A stretch of 62,147 bases of DNA from a virus. Where the stretch lies: the IMG/VR virus record IMGVR_UViG_3300042868_003080, positions 1-62,147 of that record. The stretch is one strand, 5' to 3'. A program made the translations under genes and the position numbers. The first letter of the stretch is position 1; each line of letters begins with the position of its first letter. The notes under the pieces are model-generated. The model did not search any database. It saw nothing but the letters and a program-made list of their open reading frames with translations, and was not told the origin of the DNA. Shown piece by piece: positions 47,842 through 55,953 of the stretch.

Positions 47842-49313
47842 TATGCAAGCCCGCGACGCACTTTAGTGTCTTGGCCGCGCTTCGCCTTCTTACGGGCTTT
47901 GTGAGCCTTATTCATAAGTGAGTATAGCTTATCGGCCCCCTTCTTTGGGTTGCCTTTGCCAAGGCGGCGCACTGCGTCTGCGGGCATTAGAACCTCGTCA
48001 CGCGCAACACGTGCTGGCTGGTCGCGGCCTATACGGGCAGGGATACTATCACTTACTCCATCACCTGGACCATCAATCGGACGGCCACCAATACGACGAA
48101 GAGCTTCCATGCCTGCGTTGCTGCTGCCGTTACCGATTTCAGATACCGTGCGCGCATCGAGTACAAAGGCTCCATCCGCTAGTTCAACTTCGCCGCCATC
48201 AGCGTAGCCAGTGTCCATCTCATCAAAACCAGTGCCGGTCATATACGGTACGAAACGCTGGCCGTATTTCGGAGAACCCTTAGGTGTCTTCTTATTAACG
48301 GGTAGCAAATAGTTTTGCATAATCGGCGTACCTGGCGCAGTGCTGGAACCCGGACGCACAACTTGCCCCTGCATATTGTAGATTTCAGGCATATCTACGT
48401 CGAAGTAGCGTCGCTCTTTAGACGAACTAAGAAGCTCATCGGTAGACGGAGCAAAAGTAGCTGTGCGTCGCTGCGCAGTATACGGACCAACATAAGAGTT
48501 ATCGACCGTGCCATCCGAACCCATGGTGCCCATTGAGGGGGTCATTGCGCCGCTAACACCCTGTAGGGCACCGGAAACAGCCAGCGGAACCGCCGCCTTA
48601 CCAAGAAGTCCCGTCATGTTGCCTTTAGCGGTGTTAGCAAAGCCCTGTCCAAACCTACCTAAGAGGCCGGGGGCGGCGGACTGACCGGCAGTAGCACCAG
48701 CTATATTTCCGGTTACGTTAACAGCGCCCTCTACAGCAGGTAGTCCTAATGGGTTAGCCATATTACCTATTGCGTTTTGAGCAACATTACCTGCAGTGGC
48801 ACCCGCTGTATTAGTTGCTGCTGTTTTAGCAAGTGCACCCTGAACACCACCAGCAAGCGAAGCGCCACCAAAAGCACCAAGACCTGCTGAAAGACCCTTA
48901 GACAAACTGCCGGTCAGAGCTGTTGCACCGAGACCTGTCATAAGGCCAGCTTGCGCCGCAGTGCTAAGACCCTTGATTGCCAGCCCCGAACCCGGAAGTA
49001 TAAAGTTCATACCGATACCCAGCAGTGTGGGTAGTAGTTTCTTGAGGATGCCCGCTTCAGGCAGACCTGTTTGCGGGTTAATGGTAAGTGAGCCGCCTGA
49101 TGCCAAAGCTAGACCTTGGAGGCTGTTAACCTCTTCGGGTGTCATGTGGACGAGCATCGAGTCTTCACCGCGACCTTGCGACTGAAGTTGCTGCGCCATT
49201 GGGTTCTGAGCTACATTAAGGCCGCCCTGCATAGGAAGACCACCCGTAGTGCCGGGTATAGGAGTACCTAGCTGTGGAACATTACCCATAGGTGAAGCTG
49301 CGTTGTAGTCCAT
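47841..49313 (-). CDS. Putative ejection protein with hydrophobic Ala/Gly region, 490 aa
   Basis: N-terminus with LQGLALASGGSLTINPQTGL, then a long hydrophobic Ala/Gly/Leu region (GIGMNFILPGSGLAIKGLST to VPLAVSGALQGVSGAM) and a charged C-terminal half with ELADGAFVLDARTVSEIGNG and RIGRDQPARVARDEVLMPAD, ending in a basic KKAKRGQDTKVRRGLA. The hydrophobic stretch could insert in the host membrane during DNA ejection. It is in the internal-protein group. Confidence 0.55.
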   Translation of the reverse strand: MDYNAASPMGNVPQLGTPIPGTTGGLPMQGGLNVAQNPMAQQLQSQGRGEDSMLVHMTPEEVNSLQGLALASGGSLTINPQTGLPEAGILKKLLPTLLGIGMNFILPGSGLAIKGLSTAAQAGLMTGLGATALTGSLSKGLSAGLGAFGGASLAGGVQGALAKTAATNTAGATAGNVAQNAIGNMANPLGLPAVEGAVNVTGNIAGATAGQSAAPGLLGRFGQGFANTAKGNMTGLLGKAAVPLAVSGALQGVSGAMTPSMGTMGSDGTVDNSYVGPYTAQRRTATFAPSTDELLSSSKERRYFDVDMPEIYNMQGQVVRPGSSTAPGTPIMQNYLLPVNKKTPKGSPKYGQRFVPYMTGTGFDEMDTGYADGGEVELADGAFVLDARTVSEIGNGSSNAGMEALRRIGGRPIDGPGDGVSDSIPARIGRDQPARVARDEVLMPADAVRRLGKGNPKKGADKLYSLMNKAHKARKKAKRGQDTKVRRGLA

Positions 49314-49380
49314 TATCTCGTATCCTACCTTGTACCTACGCTTATAGCGGCAATCTGATAAAAACTAAAGCCCTTACACA

Positions 49381-50052
49381 TCATGCAATCTCCGACATAA
49401 ATTCAACCTGCACGATTGCAGACGGAGTAGCTGGAATGGCGGGTGTCACCCCTGCCGAATATGTAACCGCCGGGAAATGTTCTAGAGACACGCCTGTATT
49501 TGTAACATGCCACATAACTTGAATGTAGTCATTTGCAGCTAACTCAACCATGATGGGCGTCGTGACAATTAAGTGCGATGGGTTACCAGTACTTTTACGT
49601 GCCGCAATAGAAAACCGGCTATTAGTGTCGGGGATATCGGTTCCATTTTTGCGCAGCCAGATATCAATGTCTTGCACGTCATTGGTCGTATTCTTGAATT
49701 GAAGGCTGTAGTTAACGGTATACACACCCGCGTCTGGTACTGTGAGGCGAGAACCACTGCTGAGCGTAACCCCATCTAGGAAGTCTGACGCATCATAAGT
49801 AACAGCGTAAGCAGTGTCGATTGCAGCGGCAGTCTGGTCGGTCTGGCTTTGGAACTGCCCATAAGGAAGTGTTATATGGATACCACTCCCATAAAAATAG
49901 TCAGCGGTGTACGTCTCAGCGTTATTGCCTGTACGCGAGTCCAACTGCGAGAAGTAGTTTTCTATAACGCGGATAACCTGCCGCATATACTGCGGGTCAT
50001 ACTGTGACGGCGCGTTAGGCAGAGGAGCAGCGCGGAACTTATCAAGTGCCAT
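49381..50052 (-). CDS. C1q-like/jelly-roll structural protein, 223 aa
   Basis: Helical N-terminus (MALDKFRAAPLPNAPSQYDP, YMRQVIRVIENYFSQLDSRT) and then a beta-rich C-terminal domain: GSRLTVPDAGVYTVNYSLQF, DIDIWLRKNGTDIPDTNSRF, MVELAANDYIQVMWHVTNTG. The VPDAGVY.VNYSLQF...W.RKNG..I..T order is the C1q/TNF-like jelly roll common in phage fibres. Probably a tail-tip or receptor-binding accessory. Confidence 0.65.
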   Translation of the reverse strand: MALDKFRAAPLPNAPSQYDPQYMRQVIRVIENYFSQLDSRTGNNAETYTADYFYGSGIHITLPYGQFQSQTDQTAAAIDTAYAVTYDASDFLDGVTLSSGSRLTVPDAGVYTVNYSLQFKNTTNDVQDIDIWLRKNGTDIPDTNSRFSIAARKSTGNPSHLIVTTPIMVELAANDYIQVMWHVTNTGVSLEHFPAVTYSAGVTPAIPATPSAIVQVEFMSEIA

Positions 50053-51983
50053 TAGCGTTTACCATCTGGGCGAGCGTCCAAGCGCGGTGCGCCAAGCTGC
50101 CAGTTAACACCGAGAGTATCCGACTGGATTTTAAGCGCCATCTGACGTGCACGGGCACGGACAAATATCTGGTCTGTGTACTGGTTTACCGACGTTTCTA
50201 TAACGCGTTGTGTGTCGGCAGCGTCACCAGAGAAGCTAGACCCCGGAAAGTTCCGTGGGCGGATTTGCAGTGTGACTTCTGGGTTATCAGCTACCGAACC
50301 ATTAAAGTTAATATCGGGCAGTATACGCCGAGTTAGCATGAACTGGTCGCCGTCCTCGAGATCGAAGTCCGACGATTGGATATAGCTCTCCATAGGCAGT
50401 GCGTCGTCGTTAACGCCAAACTCATGGATGTATAGGGCACCTGCGTTTGTGCCGCCCGGAGTGTTAGTAGCTTGCGGGTAGTTCCGCAGCGCGGTGTCGA
50501 GCCATGCAGTTCGGTCTATAGTGCCGTAATACCAAATGCGCTCAAGATGGTTATAGACAACATAGGCGTCGTTATAGTCGCTCTGCGCGGATGGGTAGAA
50601 CCACCATATCTCGTTCCAACGCTCGTTAGTACCGCACACCACTTGGTCTGCTTGGTTGATGTTGAAGTTGCTGAACACGTGGTTACGCAAGGAGCATGGC
50701 AGTGTCTCGACGCGGCCTGTGTAGGCATAGAACTTGTCTTGCCCCATCCAGTACGTAATGTTGGCAGCGGATGCCATGGCGCGAGGCGACATAACTGATA
50801 TGTTATCCGCATACTCCTGAAGCCCGAACACATCTGTGGTGCCGAGAAACTGCAGGGTGAAAAGGTGCGTGTCAGTCCAGACCAAGATTTCCTGACGAGT
50901 AGGCAGTGCCCGTACGATACGCGAACCACGAGAAATGCGTAGGTCGCCAGCGGTGTTGGTCTGTGTAGGTGTCCAATCGCCCGGAGTATCTTGGTCGGCC
51001 CAGCGGATAAGCAGCGGATCAAAATCGGCAATATCTGTAGACCCAAATGGCACTGCGCCAAAGGCAATTAAGTGGCGGTCTTGCTGCGATACCAGCAACT
51101 GCATAATCTGTGCTGGAACAGCGTCAGGGTCAAACCCTTCACCATCGGCGTAATCCGCAAGGCGTATAGCTGGTGTAGACAAAGCGGGGCCGGGGTCTTC
51201 CAGCGTGCCGCGCACCCACCAGTAGCCTTCACCGTTACGGATATTCATCACAAGGTCGTTGTCGAAGTTATCAAACCACCAGTCGCGCTGAGGCAAGAAC
51301 ACAGGAGTAATGGTCCCTGTACCCCAATCACCGCGACCCCATGTACCGACATTCCACCCGTAGCCGCCAACTGTTATAGGGTTTCCGGGGCTAATCTGGA
51401 AAGATAGGTCTATGGCAGTGCCACCTGCGGCAGAAACAGTTGATGTAGCAGCCGTGCTAACTGTGTAGGTAAAGATAAAGTTGTCTACACGGGTTACCTC
51501 ATAGGTGCCGTTAATCTCCGTAATGGGGATACCACCAATGGCGGATGGACTGCCTGAACCGGTAACGCCTGCAATAACTACATAGTCGCCAGTCTGCGCA
51601 CCATGCGCAGTGGCTCCAAGGTCTACAGTAATCGTAGTTGAAGTATCAGTCGTGTTTATGCAGTTATCAGTATCGGGGGTAGAAAGCACTGGGTCAGTAT
51701 CACGTAGCGGTGTGATGTCGTAGAAGTTACCAGCAATTTCGATGTAGACTTTGACGTTGGTGCCCATAGCGAGCATGTCGTCGGAGTAAGTCGTGATCCA
51801 GTTCAACATCTGACGGCAGTAGCCGACGAAGTCACTAGGCGCAGAACGCTGCCAGCCACCAAGCTTCTCAGGATAGCCAGAGCGGAACCTGATTTTGTCG
51901 CACTCAAACCAGCCACCCTCGTTCGAGTAGTTGGTCTGGTCGCGGTTCACACCGGGCTTAAACTGGAGCTTGATGAATGGCAT
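50052..51983 (-). CDS. Tail stabilising/needle-hub protein, P22 gp10-like
   Basis: 643 residues from the ATG at 51983 (MPFIKLQFKPGVNRDQTNYS), overlapping the preceding stop by one base. RSGYPEKLGGWQRSAPS, LRISRGSRIVRALPTRQEIL, VWTDTHLFTLQFLGTTDVFG, ANITYWMGQDKFYAYTGRVE, then ERIWYYGTIDRTAWLDTALR. Repeated beta-propeller-like strands with W.D...Y.F / WMGQDKFYAYTG fit the packaged-DNA stabilising tail proteins of short-tailed phages. It closes the portal with the tail tip. Confidence 0.7.
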   Translation of the reverse strand: MPFIKLQFKPGVNRDQTNYSNEGGWFECDKIRFRSGYPEKLGGWQRSAPSDFVGYCRQMLNWITTYSDDMLAMGTNVKVYIEIAGNFYDITPLRDTDPVLSTPDTDNCINTTDTSTTITVDLGATAHGAQTGDYVVIAGVTGSGSPSAIGGIPITEINGTYEVTRVDNFIFTYTVSTAATSTVSAAGGTAIDLSFQISPGNPITVGGYGWNVGTWGRGDWGTGTITPVFLPQRDWWFDNFDNDLVMNIRNGEGYWWVRGTLEDPGPALSTPAIRLADYADGEGFDPDAVPAQIMQLLVSQQDRHLIAFGAVPFGSTDIADFDPLLIRWADQDTPGDWTPTQTNTAGDLRISRGSRIVRALPTRQEILVWTDTHLFTLQFLGTTDVFGLQEYADNISVMSPRAMASAANITYWMGQDKFYAYTGRVETLPCSLRNHVFSNFNINQADQVVCGTNERWNEIWWFYPSAQSDYNDAYVVYNHLERIWYYGTIDRTAWLDTALRNYPQATNTPGGTNAGALYIHEFGVNDDALPMESYIQSSDFDLEDGDQFMLTRRILPDINFNGSVADNPEVTLQIRPRNFPGSSFSGDAADTQRVIETSVNQYTDQIFVRARARQMALKIQSDTLGVNWQLGAPRLDARPDGKR

Positions 51984-52159
51984 TAGCTTTTCATACTCAG
52001 TACAATAGCAAACTGCTGCACCACGGCATCTGTAGCCGCAGTATCGCAAGTGCCATCAGGGTTAAACACAGCAGGTACCTCAAAATAGACGCCACCTTCA
52101 AACGTGCCCTTGGCGTACCATTCAGTTTCGTTTGCTGGGTAGAAGATTGTTAAGACCAT
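51983..52159 (-). CDS. Small phage protein, 58 aa
   Basis: ATG 52159, TAA 51985-51983 overlapping the next ATG (TAATG). MVLTIFYPANETEWYAKGTF, EGGVYFEVPAVFNPDGTCDT, then AATDAVVQQFAIVLSMKS. Beta-rich with one Cys. It fills the gap between two structural genes, so it is likely a small tail component. No family recognised. Confidence 0.55.
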   Translation of the reverse strand: MVLTIFYPANETEWYAKGTFEGGVYFEVPAVFNPDGTCDTAATDAVVQQFAIVLSMKS

Positions 52160-52163
52160 ATGC

Positions 52164-52595
52164 CTAACCCCACGTTATCGGAACGGTGCCGCTTGTGCCT
52201 AGCGGGTTGGTAAGGACGTTAACCCAAGTCCAATCACCAACGCTGTAACTGGCGCTAGCGCGTGTGAATGTTGTCCCATTTGCTACCAAGCTAGTCCAAC
52301 CTTCGTTGGGTATATTCTCGTCTGTATTTAGTAGGAGTGCCCTTACGGTCTGCGAATAAACACCGCTGTAGTAGACATCAAAATTAGTGTAATACAGGTC
52401 AGTTATATCAACCGTACCACCAAAAACGGTGTTGGACATAGCACCCATACCCGTTAGGGGGTAATACCCCGCACGGTAACCAACATACCTTGTTCCATCC
52501 GATGTAAAATCAAACGTCTGATACCCAACGGTCATTGTCGCGGAACCCGCGTATACTACACCCCCGCCAGTTAGTGAGCACATAATCCCAGTCAT
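52164..52595 (-). CDS. Fibre-associated protein A, 143 aa
   Basis: Start at 52595 (MTGIMCSLTGGGVVYAGSAT) because it overlaps the fibre stop as TAATG; a longer start lies inside that gene. TMTVGYQTFDFTSDGTRYVG, YRAGYYPLTGMGAMSNTVFG, NTFTRASASYSV-like C-terminal beta strands. Its MTG(I/V)(M/L)C(S/A)L(T/A)GG start is shared with the protein at 59920-60483. The pairing behind a fibre gene suggests a fibre cap or chaperone. Confidence 0.6.
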   Translation of the reverse strand: MTGIMCSLTGGGVVYAGSATMTVGYQTFDFTSDGTRYVGYRAGYYPLTGMGAMSNTVFGGTVDITDLYYTNFDVYYSGVYSQTVRALLLNTDENIPNEGWTSLVANGTTFTRASASYSVGDWTWVNVLTNPLGTSGTVPITWG

Positions 52596-53506
52596 TAGCT
52601 GACACCTGTGCCGCTGATTACCCATGCAGTAGAAGCAACTTTAACGCATGTCGCTAGGCCACGTTGTGCCAGTGTACGGGTGCCTGTGTTCGCAGTACCC
52701 GCAAAATACATAGTGTCCGTCGTGATGGATATGGTTTGGCTGCTGCTGCTATTGTTGAATATGACGACCGCTGTACCCACAGGAAACGCAACCGAACCGT
52801 TAGCTGGAATAACAACACCGCCAGTTGTGATTGAGATGTGCTTGCCTGCATCGGTTAGCGCCAGCGTGTAGGTAGCTGTTTGGCTGTTCTGCGGCAGACC
52901 ACGGAAGCCGGGAGCCGCTGCACCTATGGTACCTGCGTCTAGCACTGTCGTAGCAGTTAAGTTTGTGGTTGTGGCGTTCGTAGACGTCAGGTTTGTAAGT
53001 ACCGCAGTTGTAGCGTTGAGGTTTGTAGACGTAAGGTTTACTGTAGTAAGCTCGCCAATTACGCCATTAACCGCAGCAACGTTTACAGCGGTTAGGAGCG
53101 GCGTGTATGAGAGAGCACTAACGACATTAACACCATCGCTGTATACCCAAGCTGTAGAACCTGCAGGTACGGTGATACCGGTACCAGCCGCAGTCTTAAC
53201 TACAATAGCATCTGCACAATCATTCTGGACGATGTACGGCTTTTCAATCGAAGGGACTACGAGATTGCGAGTTGAACCTCCAGTAGTGCCTGTGCAGCGT
53301 AACCGTAAGTTACGTGCCGTCTGGGATGCGTTGGTATTGCTAAGCGTCAGCGTGACGTTGGCACTGGAGAAGGTGACATCAGCAGAACCGACAATGGCTT
53401 CTTCTAGTGCAGTACCCAGGTTAGTGTTGGTGACGTCACCCCATGAGGTGTTGTTTTCACCCGTTGCCATGAGTTGGATTTTAAGGGGGCTGTAGGTACT
53501 TGGCAT
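52595..53506 (-). CDS. Tail fibre protein B, 303 aa
   Basis: MPSTYSPLKIQLMATGENNT, SWGDVTNTNLGTALEEAIVG is the particle-binding N-terminus, then beta repeats TTVNLTSTNLNATTAVLTNL. The last 100 residues (GLPQNSQTATYTLALTDAGK, HISITTGGVVIPANGSVAFP, TRTLAQRGLATCVKVASTAW) are nearly the same as the end of the 751-aa fibre. A duplicated receptor-binding or trimerisation module. Confidence 0.75.
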   Translation of the reverse strand: MPSTYSPLKIQLMATGENNTSWGDVTNTNLGTALEEAIVGSADVTFSSANVTLTLSNTNASQTARNLRLRCTGTTGGSTRNLVVPSIEKPYIVQNDCADAIVVKTAAGTGITVPAGSTAWVYSDGVNVVSALSYTPLLTAVNVAAVNGVIGELTTVNLTSTNLNATTAVLTNLTSTNATTTNLTATTVLDAGTIGAAAPGFRGLPQNSQTATYTLALTDAGKHISITTGGVVIPANGSVAFPVGTAVVIFNNSSSSQTISITTDTMYFAGTANTGTRTLAQRGLATCVKVASTAWVISGTGVS

Positions 53507-53515
53507 CTTCGTTCC

Positions 53516-54082
53516 TTACGTCGGTATCTGAGTCCAGATTACTGTGTTTCCGTCATTGACTTGCACCCATGCTCCCGTCTGGCTATCATCAACAGGTACC
53601 CAATTAGGTGTTTGGTTATCATTAATCTGACCCCAGACAAGTGCGCTAGTTATAATCCCAGCAGCCGAAACTCCTGTTGGATATACCGTAACTCCAAGCT
53701 TTAAACTAGTAGTGCCAATAAATCCAGTGGCGAATACACCTGTGGGTGTTGCGTTCTGGTTGATCTTAACGGTGGTAGTGCCGATAGAGCCAGTGGCCGA
53801 AACACTCGTGAGCGTTGTGAAGGCTTCACCCGCTACTGTAGCCACATCTACGAAACCGGTGGCCAAAACGCCTGTGGGGGTGGTGCTAGCTGTACCAGTT
53901 ACGGCAACTGTATCTACGGAGCCGGTGGCCGAAACGCCTGTAAGGGTAACCCCTATACCAAGGGAGAATGTAACAGTACCGACAGACCCAGTAGCTGAGA
54001 CGCCAGCTACGTTAACATTGTTGTTAAGTGCACCCCCGATATCAGCAAAGGGAGCGCCTGCGAAGGAGGTAAAACCAAACAT
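53516..54082 (-). CDS. Tail protein of 22-residue tandem repeats, 188 aa
   Basis: MFGFTSFAGAPFADIGGALN and then five exact-length 22-residue repeats with consensus GVSATGSVGTxxV...TPT (residues 27-136), followed by a degenerate sixth (GVSAAGIITSALVWGQI) and a C-terminal WVPVDDSQTGAWVQVNDGNT. The repeats predict a short beta-rich rod. Similar proteins occur near phage fibres. It probably links fibre parts, with a Trp-rich C-terminal cap. Confidence 0.65.
   Translation of the reverse strand: MFGFTSFAGAPFADIGGALNNNVNVAGVSATGSVGTVTFSLGIGVTLTGVSATGSVDTVAVTGTASTTPTGVLATGFVDVATVAGEAFTTLTSVSATGSIGTTTVKINQNATPTGVFATGFIGTTSLKLGVTVYPTGVSAAGIITSALVWGQINDNQTPNWVPVDDSQTGAWVQVNDGNTVIWTQIPT
53675..54004 (-). 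repeat. Five 66-bp tandem coding repeats
   Basis: Each 66-base unit codes one 22-residue repeat. The units have diverged at DNA level but keep length exactly, so the repeat number may vary among relatives by recombination. Confidence 0.7.
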
Positions 54083-54124
54083 ATGTAAGCCCCCTCCTTC
54101 CGGCTAGGTTAGCGTTATTAGGGT

Positions 54125-54307
54125 TTAGCCCCCGAGATATTGTGAAGCAGCGGCAGCTACAGTAGCGATGGTGGCAAGGATACCAGCCAGCTTAACTTTC
54201 CAGCCAAAGGCAGGTTTCGCTTCGCCGTCCATAGGAAGTATCTTACCTGCGGCTTTCCTTAGAAGCGCCTTTTCAGCTTCCTTCTTCAATGTGCTCTTAA
54301 AGTCCAT
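54125..54307 (-). CDS. Small membrane protein next to endolysin, 60 aa
   Basis: Start at 54307 (MDFKSTLKKEAEKALLRKAA) behind AAGGAGAACGACG. A basic helix first, then WKVKLAGILATIATVAAAAS forms one membrane helix at the C-terminus (about 39-57). Single-pass proteins of this plan beside a lysin are often holins or pinholin-like. The other membrane genes in the cassette make the assignment uncertain. Confidence 0.55.
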   Translation of the reverse strand: MDFKSTLKKEAEKALLRKAAGKILPMDGEAKPAFGWKVKLAGILATIATVAAAASQYLGG

Positions 54308-54318
54308 CGTCGTTCTCC

Positions 54319-54933
54319 TTATAACCAAGCAGCATACTTCTTGGTCTTAGCTTTACGGTCTTCGAGGCCGTGTGTACCACCATTAATACGCTTTGTCAGC
54401 GCAAGGATTGCAGCGTCGTTAATACCTTGGTCGCAGATGCTCCACAGCTTGTTTGCATCAAAGAACCACAAGGCGCTTTCAAAGCCCAGTTCGGTAGCCA
54501 CAAGGTCTGGATTGTCCAAAATCTCTTGTTCGCGGCCAATGTACCTACCGAATGCGCGGTAGTTGTTCTTCCCGGTGAGTTGTAAGGGGCCTCGACCCCG
54601 GTACAGCCACCCTTCGCCTGACGCTTCGTCACCATTACCCATGCGGTTTGCATATACGCGGTTGGCGATCTTCTGTGGCTGACGCTCGTAAGCCTTGGCC
54701 AGCGCATCGGTCGGAAAGTACTTCCCAAAGATGCTGCGCAAGCCCTTCGCGCCGTAGTTCAGGTTTTCGCTGAACGCCTTGAAGTTGCCGCTTTCGTGTG
54801 CCGTCTGGGCGAAGAAGTGCGCAGCGCGGTTCTTGTTTAGCTTAAAGTGGTCGCAGGCGGATTTCAATGTTCCCGGCCCGAACGCGCCATCTGGATGGCA
54901 TCCACATTTACTTTGAAGGTTCATTAAGCTCAT
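54319..54933 (-). CDS. Endolysin, GH19 chitinase-like lysozyme
   Basis: 204 residues from ATG 54933, overlapping the preceding stop by ATGA. CGCHPDGAFGPGTLKSACDH is a short peptidoglycan-binding-like start, then AAHFFAQTAHESGNFKAFSE and NLNYGAKGLRSIFGKYFP give the first catalytic Glu (47) and second Glu (56), and YRGRGPLQLTGKNNYRAFGR is the signature of the GH19 fold. It cuts the cell wall at lysis. No signal peptide, so it needs a holin. Confidence 0.85.
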   Translation of the reverse strand: MSLMNLQSKCGCHPDGAFGPGTLKSACDHFKLNKNRAAHFFAQTAHESGNFKAFSENLNYGAKGLRSIFGKYFPTDALAKAYERQPQKIANRVYANRMGNGDEASGEGWLYRGRGPLQLTGKNNYRAFGRYIGREQEILDNPDLVATELGFESALWFFDANKLWSICDQGINDAAILALTKRINGGTHGLEDRKAKTKKYAAWL

Positions 54934-55433
54934 TTGCCAGCACTCCGCCAATCAGGGAAATCGTTCGCATCGACCACGCCGTCTCCGTTGATGTCATACC
55001 GCAGGTCGCCGCGATACTTCTCCCAAGGCTCCATGTCGTCATCATCGTCATCGTTGACGCTCACTTCTGGCTCAATTTGATCGACAACGGAATTTGATGT
55101 TGCCGGATGAGAGACAACGTCAGTCAGTTCAAGTGGTGATTCGTGCGCTGGTGGTAGCGGCTCAGGCTCAGGGTCGTTGCGGTCCTCTGGTGGTGGTGGA
55201 ACCAACTCGCCCTTCATGCCCATCAGGGTGGCGTAGGAGCCAGCCACAGCGCCGACAACCGAAGTCATGACGTAGCTAAGGAGGCCGAATACGTCCTTGT
55301 TGTCGATGATTTCGTTCGACACGAACAGGCCAGCAATCATAGCGACGGTAATAGCAACGATAACAAACGCCATCGTGCGAGCAGCCATGAGAAGCGCCCT
55401 GATGCGAGCGTCCATTAGTTTATCTTCCATCAT
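54930..55433 (-). CDS. Holin-like membrane protein with EF-hand loop
   Basis: 167 residues. Two membrane helices (about 21-39, AFVIVAITVAMIAGLF; and 50-72, GLLSYVMTSVVGAVAGSYATL) then a long Pro/Glu-rich linker, a run of seven Asp-rich residues (NDDDDDDMEPWEKY), and DINGDGVVDAND (147-158), a full EF-hand calcium loop with Asp147, Asn149, Asp151, Asp155 and Asp158. It lies directly upstream of the endolysin. A holin whose soluble tail binds calcium is unusual; it may sense ions or link to the exported proteins nearby. Confidence 0.6.
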   Translation of the reverse strand: MMEDKLMDARIRALLMAARTMAFVIVAITVAMIAGLFVSNEIIDNKDVFGLLSYVMTSVVGAVAGSYATLMGMKGELVPPPPEDRNDPEPEPLPPAHESPLELTDVVSHPATSNSVVDQIEPEVSVNDDDDDDMEPWEKYRGDLRYDINGDGVVDANDFPDWRSAGK

Positions 55434-55953
55434 TATTCCTTTCTGCCAGAGGATTTTCTAGCGTCTTTTGGATACGTTCCTTCGTTTCAGCCTCAAGCTG
55501 CTTGATGCGACGCTGCTGCTCTTGGTCTTGCTGACGCAATTGCTCTATAACAGCGCGCTGCATGGCCATGTTCTGCGCGTCGCTGTTCCGGACGCTGCTC
55601 GACACCGCATCGACCGTCTGGCGCGTCCCGCTGACACTGCTGGAAATGCTGCCCGTCATATAATTCAGGGCTTCGCTGTTAATCTTGGTCAGGCGCTCAA
55701 CGCTTGTGACGCGCTCATCCAGAACCGAAATGCGGCCTTCGATACCAGATAGGTCTGGCGGCACATAGGCCGCCGTCACTTCCTTCATGGTCAAGAACTG
55801 CTGGTACACTTGAAAGCCAGCCCACAGGCCGCCGATAACCGTCGAGAACGCGGCGAAAATGATTGCGATCTTGCCGCTGCTTAAACCACCGATGTTGAAG
55901 CTAAAGCCGCTCTCGTCGAAGGCGACCTTGGGTTCTTCATCTGTACTGCTCAT
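55420..55953 (-). CDS. Membrane coiled-coil protein of the lysis cassette
   Basis: 177 residues: a short N-terminus, one membrane helix (about 26-47, SGKIAIIFAAFSTVIGGLWA), then a long coiled coil with GIEGRISVLDERVTSVERLT and AVIEQLRQQDQEQQRRIKQL. Shares end bases with both neighbours (14 and 17). Could be an inner-membrane spanin-like or lysis accessory. No lipobox is seen for an outer-membrane partner. Confidence 0.55.
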   Translation of the reverse strand: MSSTDEEPKVAFDESGFSFNIGGLSSGKIAIIFAAFSTVIGGLWAGFQVYQQFLTMKEVTAAYVPPDLSGIEGRISVLDERVTSVERLTKINSEALNYMTGSISSSVSGTRQTVDAVSSSVRNSDAQNMAMQRAVIEQLRQQDQEQQRRIKQLEAETKERIQKTLENPLAERNNDGR

